A DNA stretch of 7,723 nt, taken from assembly GCA_023432025.1 (NCBI GenBank), contig JAEYVE010000028.1, positions 1 to 7,723 on the forward strand, given 5' to 3'. Positions 1-6,953 of this stretch are shown here, piece after piece. This DNA comes from Pseudomonadota bacterium. GTDB lineage: Bacteria > Myxococcota_A > Polyangia > Polyangiales > Polyangiaceae. The notes beneath the pieces are model-generated. The model did no database searches and had not been told where the DNA came from. It saw nothing but the letters and a program-made list of their open reading frames with translations. Positions within the stretch are counted from its first letter, which is position 1. Every line of letters starts with the position of its first letter. A program made the position numbers and the translations under genes.

Positions 1-314
1 AGGACGGACACGCAACTGCACGACCCTCCCCCGAAGCAGAGCCCCGAGCCCCAACTTCGCTCCAGTCAGGGCGGCTCGCCCTTCCTCAACCGGCCTCCGC
101 GAGGTCGCTCGAGTTGGGGTCACTCCCCGACCAGCTTGACCCCCTTGGGACGAGCCCTTCGGCTAGCTCGTACATCTGGCTACAGCACCCAGCCCAGCTC
201 CGCGCTCGGGGCCACATCGTCTCGGAATCGCCGGAAGCCCCCCGCCGCTCGGTGCTCGGGCCGCCGACGGCAACCCGACACGTCCGCTCGCCACCTCATC
301 AACTTTCCCTTTGG
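1..314. other. Non-coding stretch, no gene recognised
   Basis: I see no credible gene here. Open frames exist on both strands, as expected in GC-rich DNA, but none gives a recognisable protein, a good ribosome binding site or consistent codon bias. A small perfect hairpin lies at 68-82 (six-base stem AGGGCG/CGCCCT, three-base loop). Only two T residues follow it, so it is at best a weak candidate terminator for a gene entering from the left. Whatever gene lies upstream ends outside the window. Confidence 0.5.
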
Positions 315-677
315 CTGGATTTCTTGGCGACGTCCGTCGAAGCCCGGTGCTCCCGCAGTCCCGCGAAGTGCCCGAGCTTGCCGACTCCCATTCTTCCAGA
401 ACTGGATTCCTTGGCGACATCAGCCGAAGTTCGGCGCTCCCGCAGTCCCGCGAAGTGCTCGAGCTTACCGACTCCCATCTTCCAGAACTGGATTTCTTGG
501 CGACATCCGTCGAAGCCCGGTGCTCCCGCAGTCCCGCGAAGTGCCCGAGTTTGCGGCCGGAGGAGGCGGCTTGCCGGCCGCCGCGGTATGCGACCCGACG
601 GACGACGGCGCTTGTCCCATTCTTCCAGAACTGGATTTCTTGGCGACGTCAGCCGAAGTTCGGCGCTCCCGCAGTCC
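315..677. repeat. A-B-A-B direct repeat array, unit about 86-87 bp
   Basis: Four consecutive copies start with CTGGATT(T/C)CTTGGCGAC at 315, 402, 488 and 631. Unit 1 (315-401, 87 bp) and unit 2 (402-487, 86 bp) are complete and differ at roughly ten positions. Unit 3 (488-630) is lengthened by an extra internal segment. Unit 4 (631-677) is truncated after about 47 bp. Units 1 and 3 share the variant GTCGAAGCCCGGTG, and units 2 and 4 share GCCGAAGTTCGGCG. The array therefore looks like a duplicated two-unit block of about 173 bp. Unit ends carry the imperfect dyad TCCAGAACTGGA. Because adjacent units differ by one base in length, no reading frame is kept across copies, which argues against coding. 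The repeats are too long and lack unique spacers for CRISPR. Function is unknown. Confidence 0.85.
550..615. other. Extra segment with hairpin inside repeat unit 3
   Basis: Where units 1 and 2 have about 10 bp between GTGC(C/T)CGAG and CCCAT, unit 3 has 66 bp, a net gain of about 56 bp. The extra DNA contains a perfect 8-bp inverted repeat, GCGGCCGG at 553-560 and CCGGCCGC at 574-581, with a 13-base loop. I see no clear target-site duplication. It could be a small inserted palindromic element, or ancestral sequence lost from the other units. The window alone cannot separate these. Confidence 0.6.
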
Positions 678-715
678 GCCAACTGCGACAAATTGCCAAC
701 CGGTCCCGAACCAAC

Positions 716-758
716 TGCAGGATTTTACATCCTGCATGCAGGATGCAATTATCCTGCA
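716..758. promoter_or_regulatory. Paired dyad operator, four TGCAGGAT half-sites
   Basis: The 8-mer TGCAGGAT occurs at 716-723 (+), 729-736 (-), 737-744 (+) and 751-758 (-), all exact. This gives two adjacent inverted repeats with 5-bp and 6-bp spacers. The two middle half-sites abut as the perfect 16-bp palindrome ATCCTGCATGCAGGAT (729-744). Same-orientation half-sites are 21 and 22 bp apart, two helical turns, so two dimers could sit on the same DNA face. The site covers the predicted promoter of the 897-aa gene and ends three bases before its ATG, so bound protein should repress transcription. The cognate regulator is not shown; the downstream protein, with a possible N-terminal DNA-binding region, is the nearest candidate. 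Confidence 0.85.
724..752 (+). promoter_or_regulatory. Sigma-70-type promoter inside the operator
   Basis: TTTACA at 724-729 matches the -35 consensus at five of six positions. AATTAT at 747-752 matches the -10 consensus at four of six, with an ideal 17-bp spacer occupied mostly by the operator palindrome. This is a distinctly AT-rich island in GC-rich surroundings. A start about seven bases after the -10 would fall at about 758-760, just before the ATG at 762, giving a leaderless or nearly leaderless transcript. Confidence 0.65.
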
Positions 759-761
759 CTC

Positions 762-3455
762 ATGGGTTGGTTGCGCGACTTGATGAGAACGTCCGATCCG
801 CCGGTCGCCAGCTTTGGACGCTTGGCCGAGGCAGCTTTGGAGCACGCTGCTTGGCCGTCAGATACTCAACCAAAGCAGCGCTCCTTGGCTACCCTCTTCA
901 GTAAATTCGACCGCGAGCAAGACCTGGAGTGGCTGAGTGACCGACCGGAGGTGCAGCGCATCCTCGCGGAGCTGATGCACCGACCGTTGGCGGACATCCA
1001 GCAGGCGCTCCCGTCCCGCCAACCGACCGGCGACACGCGCCTCGTCCCCCTCACCGACCTGCGCTTCGCCCGGGAGCTGGACTTGAGCCGCGAACGGCTC
1101 TTCCCTGGAATTCCAGAAACACTGTATGAGCCAGCGACCTGGGACGCGTCCTGGTGGCACGCGCCCAGTGGCTCCGGGCGCTCCCTCGTTGGCGCTTGGC
1201 TCACGGCCCGGGGACTGGCCACCCACGTGGCGCTCGAGACGGTGCGGGAGCTCGACGCCGTTCCCCCACGGGGCCCCTTGTTCCTGGAGATCACCAGTGA
1301 CGACCCCGACCTTGCGCCAGACGAGCTCCTGCGGCGGCTCGGCGCGGCCGAGCGCCCCGTGTGCGTGGCCACGACGCGGGCGCTCCCCCACGGCACCGCC
1401 CGCTGGCGGTCGCTCCAATCGCCTCCCCTCGAGCGGGTGGTGCCCGAGCTCGTGGAGTGGGTGGCCGCCCGACTCGGCGAAGAAGGACACTTCGAGCCGG
1501 AGCGGGCGCTGGCTTGGATGAGACGGGTCGCCCTGCCGAGCGGCGCGGCGCAGACGGTCGGCGACGCGCTCGGCCTCCTGGGCATGCTGGACGAGGTGCG
1601 CCCACGCACGCTCACCGGTCGCTCACTGGACGAAGTCGCCGAGAGCTTCGTGCGCGCTCGCATCGAACAGTCTTCTCGGGAATCCACCGTAGGCACCTGG
1701 CTCGCTCAGAACGCGTTCTCCGCCCTCGCCGGAACAATCGCACAGCTCATCGCGGAAAGCGATCGAAGTCTCACCGCGCCCCGCACTTTCGACGAGTGGC
1801 TCGCGCTGGTCCCTGAAGAGCACCGTCGCGGCGTGGACGTGGAGTGGATGAAGAGCGCGCTCGTCGCCGGATCCACATCACAAACCACTACTTGGCGTTG
1901 GAAAGGCGACGACGTCGCGCGCGCCGCGCGCAAGCTACCTCCTGGCGGATACCAGCTCCTCCGCGCGTTCGAGCACGCGCGGCTCCTCGTGAAGGACGGC
2001 GACCGCTTGCGGCTCGCTCCCCACTGGCTCACGACTTTGCTGCGGGCCCGTGCCACGAGCTCGCTCCTCGCCGCGTCACCCTTCGTGTGGGGCGAGGCGC
2101 TGCTCCGCCCCGCCCATGCCGCGACCGCCTTGCGCTCGCTCGCCGAGCACGCCGCGCGCGGCAAGCTGGAGCCGCTCTACGCGGTGCTGGACGTCGACGC
2201 GCCGGAGAACCCCGCGTACGCGGTCGCGGTGGAGGCCGCCGCCACGGCGGCCGGCGTCGCGCTCCTCGCTGGCTCGAACCTGCCGAGTGACCTCGTGAGC
2301 GATTTGTTCGCCGAGCAGCGCCGCCTGCTCATCACTGACGTCGATGGCGCGCCCGCGCCTCGTTTGCCCCACCCGCCCACGGCATTCGAGCACGAGCCGT
2401 TGCTCCACCCCGCCACGTGGCTCTTGGCGCAGCTCGCGCTGGCCGAACGCAGCGAAGGACCCAAGAGCCGTCGCGGCTTCGATCCGTGGCGCAGCTCCGA
2501 TCCAGCCGCCACCCGGCGGCTCCTCGCTGGCCACGTGTACCCGCGCCTCGACGAGCTCGTCCTCGAGCTCGGGCGCGCGCCCGTCACCGTCAGCTCCGGC
2601 TCCGCACGACACGAAACACCCGCTTGGACGCTCGCGGTGTTTTCGATGGTCGATCGCTTGCGCCGCTCGGTGGGTCCTGCGTCGGAGCTGCCTTTCTTCG
2701 TCGAGTTGCCCAGCGCGATTTGCGACGCGTTCGCGGTAGGAGGCGCGAGCCGCGCGCTCCTCGAGCGGCTCTTCCAGAATCCGCTCGCCCTCCAGGGCCT
2801 CTTCGAGGTCGCGCGCGCGCGCGGCACCGCACGCTCCGCTCTCGCGCGGGAGCTTTGGGCAAGTCTGTCCCGCCTCCCCTCGCTCCCCGTCGGGCTCGAA
2901 GCGAGCCTCGGCTCCGACACCGGAGCGATGCGCGAGCTCTGGAGCGAAGCTCCCGTCGAGCTCGTCCGCCGCCGCGTCGCTGCGCGCGAGCCGCTGCCCT
3001 GGCGTCACCTCCTGCCCCACCACTACTCGGCCATCTTGAGCTCGAGCGCGCAGCTTCCCAGCGAAGCCGTGCCAACGGCGCCTCGCTCCGTGCTCTTCGA
3101 GGTGCTCGAAGCGCGCGGCCTTTCGTGCATCGAGCCTGCAGGCGTGAGCCGTCTGTGGCTCGACGCGCAGCGCGAGCTCACGCTGCTCTTCACGCGTCGT
3201 CTGGACGCACGCCGGCTCGACGAGCTCGGGCTCTTTCTGGAGACGGCTGAGCCCGCCCTCTCCGCGCCTGACTCCACTCTGCTGGCGGAGCTCGTGCGCA
3301 CCCTGTCGACGCACGCCGACGTGACGACCTTCCCACGAGAAGCTCTGCTCGAGCTTCAGCGGTGGCTCGCCCGCTCTGTGGCGGCGCGTGCGCCCGGCTG
3401 GCGCGACGCGTACCCGCTCCTCCACCTCGCGCACCAAGCCCTGGTTCGTCTTTGA
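762..3455 (+). CDS. Unfamiliar 897-aa protein, P-loop-like, possible HTH regulator
   Basis: I do not recognise a characterised family. The frame is open back to 114, but that extension runs through frame-shifting repeats and the operator, so I chose ATG 762 (ATG 783 is the alternative). No Shine-Dalgarno is visible, in line with a near-leaderless mRNA. Residues 17-83 are helical, with the pattern RSLATLFSKFDREQDLEWL followed by a second helix pair, and may be a helix-turn-helix-like DNA-binding region. Residues 132-142 (WHAPSGSGRSL) resemble a Walker A loop with Arg for the usual Lys. PLFLEITSDD (172-181) and PVCVATTRALP (199-209) resemble the next core strands of an AAA/STAND-type NTPase, without a clear Walker B acidic pair. 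Residues about 390-427 could form a winged helix. The remainder is Leu/Ala/Arg-rich and helical, with no signal peptide or membrane segment, so it is probably cytoplasmic. The operator immediately upstream suggests tight, possibly autogenous, control. That this is a gene is secure; the domain reading is tentative. Confidence 0.85.
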   Translation: MGWLRDLMRTSDPPVASFGRLAEAALEHAAWPSDTQPKQRSLATLFSKFDREQDLEWLSDRPEVQRILAELMHRPLADIQQALPSRQPTGDTRLVPLTDLRFARELDLSRERLFPGIPETLYEPATWDASWWHAPSGSGRSLVGAWLTARGLATHVALETVRELDAVPPRGPLFLEITSDDPDLAPDELLRRLGAAERPVCVATTRALPHGTARWRSLQSPPLERVVPELVEWVAARLGEEGHFEPERALAWMRRVALPSGAAQTVGDALGLLGMLDEVRPRTLTGRSLDEVAESFVRARIEQSSRESTVGTWLAQNAFSALAGTIAQLIAESDRSLTAPRTFDEWLALVPEEHRRGVDVEWMKSALVAGSTSQTTTWRWKGDDVARAARKLPPGGYQLLRAFEHARLLVKDGDRLRLAPHWLTTLLRARATSSLLAASPFVWGEALLRPAHAATALRSLAEHAARGKLEPLYAVLDVDAPENPAYAVAVEAAATAAGVALLAGSNLPSDLVSDLFAEQRRLLITDVDGAPAPRLPHPPTAFEHEPLLHPATWLLAQLALAERSEGPKSRRGFDPWRSSDPAATRRLLAGHVYPRLDELVLELGRAPVTVSSGSARHETPAWTLAVFSMVDRLRRSVGPASELPFFVELPSAICDAFAVGGASRALLERLFQNPLALQGLFEVARARGTARSALARELWASLSRLPSLPVGLEASLGSDTGAMRELWSEAPVELVRRRVAAREPLPWRHLLPHHYSAILSSSAQLPSEAVPTAPRSVLFEVLEARGLSCIEPAGVSRLWLDAQRELTLLFTRRLDARRLDELGLFLETAEPALSAPDSTLLAELVRTLSTHADVTTFPREALLELQRWLARSVAARAPGWRDAYPLLHLAHQALVRL

Positions 3456-3691
3456 AGTGGCAGTGTGCACAGCGGCGCGTGGGCATCGTGCGACAGCAGG
3501 CGCGCCGACGCGTCCTCGAGCAGACAACAGCGCTCGCCACGCCGTCGTATTGAAGCGGACGAGCGGGCGTCGTCATCGTGCGGAAGCGGGCGCGTAGGCC
3601 GTCGTGAGGACAACCGGCGTGCTTCGTGTATGCGTGGGCGTGGGCGTCACCGGGCCGCGCCGCTTCCGAGCAGCGTGGTAGGCTGAGCTTC
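3456..3691. other. Intergenic spacer with a short imperfect direct repeat
   Basis: No gene is recognised in these 236 bp. A 21-bp imperfect direct repeat, 18 of 21 identical, starts CATCGTGCG at 3484-3504 and again at 3574-3594. GCCGTCGT also appears twice, flanking the second copy. No strong rho-independent terminator follows the 897-aa gene. The right end carries the presumed promoter of the oxidoreductase gene. Confidence 0.45.
3676..3684 (+). promoter_or_regulatory. Extended -10-like element of the MDR gene
   Basis: TGGTAGGCT fits an extended -10 (TGn followed by TAGGCT). It ends seven bases before the ATG at 3692, so transcription would begin at or next to the start codon. I see no good -35 and no Shine-Dalgarno sequence, which fits a leaderless transcript. 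The motif is short, so this is suggestive only. Confidence 0.4.
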
Positions 3692-4720
3692 ATGCGCGCT
3701 CTCGTCGTGGATCGCTTCGGGCTCGAACACCTTCGCCTCACGGACGTCTCCGCGCCAAAGCTCGGCCCTGACGACGCGCGCGTTCGCGTTCGCGCGGCGT
3801 CTCTCAACTACCGCGACTTACTCGTCGTGCGCGGCGAGTACGATCCACGCTTTCCGCTTCCGCTCATCCCTTGTTCGGACGGCGCGGGCGTCGTGACCGA
3901 AGTGGGCGAAAACGTCGCGCGCGAGCTCGTCGGCACGCGTGTGCTCCCCGCCATGGCGCCCTACTGGCTCTCGGGAGCACCGAACCGCGCCACGCTGCGA
4001 CGAACTCTCGGCGGCCCCTTGCCTGGAGCCGCCGCCGAAGAGCTCGTGGTGCCTGCGGCTGGTCTCGTCTCCGCGCCCACGCACCTGAGCGACGTCGAGG
4101 CCGCCACCCTGCCGTGCGCTGCGCTGACGGCCTTTCGCGCGCTCGTCGAGCTACCCGGCATCGAGGTGAGCGCCGAAGATGCGCGTCCCCTGGCCGGCCA
4201 ATGGGTGCTTTGCCTGGGCACAGGTGGCGTCTCCCTCTTCGCGCTTCAAATCGCCCAGGCGCTCGGCGCCGAAGTCGCCGTCACCAGCAGCGATGACGCC
4301 AAGCTGGAGCTCGCCGCGCGCCTCGGCGCCTCACTCACCATCAACTACCGTTCTGTCTCCGATTGGGGGCGCTCCGTGCGTGACGCCACCGGCGGCGTGG
4401 ACCACGTCATCGAGGTCGGAGGCCCCGGGACCTTGCCCAACTCCCTGAAAGCGACGCGCCCGGGCGGCACGGTGAGCCTGATCGGGACGGTCTCCGGCCG
4501 ACCCGGCCCGCTCGATCTACTGCCCGCCGTCATGAATCAGCTTCGCCTGCAAGGCGTCTACATCGGTCCGCGCGAAACACTCGCTCGCACGGCGGCGTTC
4601 TTCGAGCGCCATCGCCTTCGCCCCCACGTCCACCGCACGTATTCGCTCGAAGAAGGCGCAGAAGCCTTCGCTGAGCTCTCACGCAGCGCTCACGCTGGGA
4701 AACTCTGCATCACGCTTTGA
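3692..4720 (+). CDS. Zinc-less MDR NAD(P)H-dependent oxidoreductase (quinone oxidoreductase-like)
   Basis: A 342-aa medium-chain dehydrogenase/reductase, a typical length for the family. The N-terminal GroES-like domain (about 1-135) has the conserved RAASLNYRDLLVVRG (34-48) and PLIPCSDGAGVVTEVG (57-72). Tyr and Arg sit where zinc-dependent alcohol dehydrogenases place the first zinc Cys, and no structural zinc Cys cluster is present. The Rossmann domain has the dinucleotide loop LGTGGVSLFALQ (175-186). TSSDDAKLE (198-206) follows the second strand, where Ser and Lys without the usual Asp suggest NADPH preference (inference). DHVIEVGGPGTL (237-248) and RPGGTVSLIG (256-265) complete the fold. 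The whole resembles the MDR subgroup annotated as zinc-dependent alcohol dehydrogenase family or NADPH:quinone reductase; the substrate cannot be read from sequence. ATG 3692 is preferred over an upstream in-frame ATG at 3626 because homology starts at MRALVVDRFG. It converges with fadJ across 49 bp. Confidence 0.93.
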   Translation: MRALVVDRFGLEHLRLTDVSAPKLGPDDARVRVRAASLNYRDLLVVRGEYDPRFPLPLIPCSDGAGVVTEVGENVARELVGTRVLPAMAPYWLSGAPNRATLRRTLGGPLPGAAAEELVVPAAGLVSAPTHLSDVEAATLPCAALTAFRALVELPGIEVSAEDARPLAGQWVLCLGTGGVSLFALQIAQALGAEVAVTSSDDAKLELAARLGASLTINYRSVSDWGRSVRDATGGVDHVIEVGGPGTLPNSLKATRPGGTVSLIGTVSGRPGPLDLLPAVMNQLRLQGVYIGPRETLARTAAFFERHRLRPHVHRTYSLEEGAEAFAELSRSAHAGKLCITL

Positions 4721-4769
4721 AATCATCTTCACGCGCGTCTCCCAACGAAAGCAGGCCGTCCAACTCGCC

Positions 4770-6953
4770 TTACGAGCCGTGGAACTTGCTCGCCGTGCTC
4801 GCCAGGCGCGTGAGCGCCGGCGCGGGGCGGAAGCGCTCTCCGTGTTTGTTCTCGAACTGCTCGAGCTTGGCCACCACGAGCCCCGCGCCGCGCGCGTCCA
4901 CGTAGCGGAACGGTCCTCCGAGGTACGGAGGAAAGCCCAAGCCGAAGACGGCGCCGATGTCGCCGTCTCGCGCCGAGCGCAAAATACCCTCGCCGAAGCA
5001 GTGCGCGGCCTCGTTCACCATCTGAAGCAAGCAGCGCTCGGCGATTTCGGCCTTTTGTTCGCTCGTCGGCGGCTCACGATGTGGCTCGACGCCGAGTACG
5101 CCGTAGATGGTGGCGTCCACGGGGCGTCGGCCTTTGTGATGACTCGAGTAGTCGTAGAACCCACGCTCGTTCTTGCGCCCGAGCCGTTCGTCCTCGAGCA
5201 GGCGGTCGATGCCCGGAGGCGGCGACATGCGTGCGCCGAACGCATGGTGCAGCACCTTGGCGACCTTGCTGCCCACGTCGATGCCGACTTCGTCCAAGAG
5301 CGCCAGCGGTCCCACGGGGAACCCGAGCTCGACCAGCGCTTCGTCGATGACGTCCACTGGGTACCCCTCTGCGAGGGCGTACGCGGCTTCCGCGAGGTAG
5401 GGCCCCAGAATGCGCGACGTGTAGAAGCCCGCGCCATCACGCACCACGATGACCGTCTTACCCTGCCGCTTCGCGAGCTCCACGCACGTGGCGGTGACCC
5501 AAGGCGCGGTGTGCTCGGTGACGATGATTTCGCAGAGCGGCATCTTCGGCACCGGCGAGAAGTAGTGCATGCCAATGACGTGCTCGGGGCGCGCCGCGCG
5601 CTCCGCGATGCGCGCGATGGGCAGAGACGACGTGTTCGAAGCGAAAATGACGTCTCGGGGGCCCTTGGCCTCGACCGCAGCCAGCACCTCGTGCTTGAGC
5701 GTGAGGTCCTCGAACACGGCTTCGATGACGACCTGGCAGCCGCCGAAGCCCTCGTAGTCCGTAGTGCCCGTGATGCGCCCCAGCGCGGCGTCCCGCTCCG
5801 TTTTCGTCACGCGCCGCTTTTCGACGCGCTCGTCCAAAAGACCCCGAACGTGCGCGAGACCGCGCGTGACGCCCTCCGCGTCCCGGTCCTTCAGGCGAAC
5901 GAATAGGCCCGCCTCCGTGGAAACGTACGCAATGCCCGCGCCCATGAGGCCCGCGCCGAGAATGCCGACGCGCTCGACCGCCTTGGAGGGCGCGTCGCCG
6001 TCCACGCCGCGATCTTTCTTGAGCGCTTGCTGAGCGAAGAAGATTTCCATCAGCTCCGCCGCCACCGGAGTGACGGCTAGCTCTCCGAACGCCTCGGACT
6101 CTGCCTCGAGACCTCGCCGTAGGCCGCGTTCGAGCCCCACGCGCACCACGTCCAAGATTTTCGCCGGCGCCGGGTAGTGGCCGTGTGTTTTGGCGAGCAG
6201 CTTCTTCTTTGCTTGCTCGAACACGACCTTGCGGCCCAGCGGGTTCTCGGCAAGCGCGAGCTCCGTCAGCTCGCCGGATTGGAAGAAGCCTCGCAAGCTC
6301 TCGAGCGGCTTTTTTTGCCGCGCTTCCCCCGAGCGCGCGAGCCCGAGGGCACGCTCCGCCGCGGCGTCCACCACGATGGCCGAGGGCACCACCTCGTCGA
6401 CGAGGCCCATCTTTCGAGCTCGCCGCGCGTCGATTTGTTTGCCGGTCAGGAGCAAATCGAGCGCGTCACGAATACCGACCAGCCGAGGCAAACGCTGCGT
6501 TCCGCCCATGCCCGGCAAAATACCGAGCTGCACCTCCGGCAACCCGAGGCGCACGTGTCTTTCGGCGCCCGCAACCCGCGCGCGACACGCGAGTGCGAGC
6601 TCCAGACCTCCACCCAAGCACGCTCCTCCGATGGCGGCTACCACGGGCACCCGGCAACGCTCGACGCGGTCCATGGCCTTGTGCCCCATGCGCGAAAGAC
6701 CCGTCGCTGCTTCTCGTGTCCCCGCAGCGCGAAGCATTTTGATGTCCGCGCCGACGATGAACGAGTCCTTTTTGCCCGAGGCGATGACCACCGCCAAGAC
6801 GTCCCGATCCTGCTCGATCTCGTCGAAGACGTCCCCGAACTCCTCGGCGAACGTCGACTTGAGCGTGTTGACCGCCTCGCCAGGCGCGTCGATGGTCACG
6901 ACGGCCACGCCGTCGGGACGCTTGGACCAAGAAATGGTTTTGCCGCCGCTCAT
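4770..6953 (-). CDS. fadJ: FadJ-type enoyl-CoA hydratase/3-hydroxyacyl-CoA dehydrogenase (alpha subunit)
   Basis: A 727-aa multifunctional beta-oxidation enzyme, close to the usual 700-730. It hydrates 2-enoyl-CoA to L-3-hydroxyacyl-CoA and oxidises this with NAD+ to 3-ketoacyl-CoA. The crotonase domain (about 1-190) has SFIVGADIKML (64-74), the oxyanion-hole stretch ACLGGGLELALAC (111-123) and LPEVQLGILPGMGGTQR (138-154). Glu118 and Glu140 sit at the two catalytic glutamates. A linker leads to the NAD-binding domain from about 327, with GILGAGLMGAGIAY (330-343). SNTSSLPI (439-446) and GMHYFSPVPKMPLCEII (461-477) place the catalytic dyad at His463 and Glu475. Two C-terminal 3HCDH domains follow, the first ending near RLGRKNERGFYDY (590-602). 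The start is ATG 6953, with GGAGG seven bases upstream; the longer open frame to 7133 lies inside fadI. ATG overlaps the fadI stop (ATGA), implying coupled translation. No residue expected for activity is missing. Confidence 0.95.
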   Translation of the reverse strand: MSGGKTISWSKRPDGVAVVTIDAPGEAVNTLKSTFAEEFGDVFDEIEQDRDVLAVVIASGKKDSFIVGADIKMLRAAGTREAATGLSRMGHKAMDRVERCRVPVVAAIGGACLGGGLELALACRARVAGAERHVRLGLPEVQLGILPGMGGTQRLPRLVGIRDALDLLLTGKQIDARRARKMGLVDEVVPSAIVVDAAAERALGLARSGEARQKKPLESLRGFFQSGELTELALAENPLGRKVVFEQAKKKLLAKTHGHYPAPAKILDVVRVGLERGLRRGLEAESEAFGELAVTPVAAELMEIFFAQQALKKDRGVDGDAPSKAVERVGILGAGLMGAGIAYVSTEAGLFVRLKDRDAEGVTRGLAHVRGLLDERVEKRRVTKTERDAALGRITGTTDYEGFGGCQVVIEAVFEDLTLKHEVLAAVEAKGPRDVIFASNTSSLPIARIAERAARPEHVIGMHYFSPVPKMPLCEIIVTEHTAPWVTATCVELAKRQGKTVIVVRDGAGFYTSRILGPYLAEAAYALAEGYPVDVIDEALVELGFPVGPLALLDEVGIDVGSKVAKVLHHAFGARMSPPPGIDRLLEDERLGRKNERGFYDYSSHHKGRRPVDATIYGVLGVEPHREPPTSEQKAEIAERCLLQMVNEAAHCFGEGILRSARDGDIGAVFGLGFPPYLGGPFRYVDARGAGLVVAKLEQFENKHGERFRPAPALTRLASTASKFHGS

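Noticed and set aside
315..677. CRISPR array
   Set aside because: Units of 86-87 bp are contiguous with no unique spacers, copies diverge by about 10%, and no cas gene is present.
114..761. N-terminal extension of the 897-aa protein from TTG 114 (1113 aa in total)
   Set aside because: It runs through repeat units whose 86/87-bp lengths shift frame between copies, then through the promoter and operator. The peptide is low-complexity Arg/Ser/Pro text with no sign of coding constraint.
2809..2822. Alternating CG run, possible Z-DNA or slippage tract
   Set aside because: It lies inside the 897-aa coding frame and encodes Ala/Arg codons usual for this composition; the frame is intact on both sides.
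2076..3527. Long minus-strand open frame (483 aa) opposite the 897-aa gene
   Set aside because: A shadow frame of GC-rich coding DNA; the product is Arg/Glu/Gly-rich with no recognisable motif, while the plus strand reads as a coherent protein.
4721..4769. Bidirectional terminator between the convergent MDR and fadJ genes
   Set aside because: The 49-bp gap has only a short ACGCGCGT self-complementary stretch, with no stem plus T-run on either strand.
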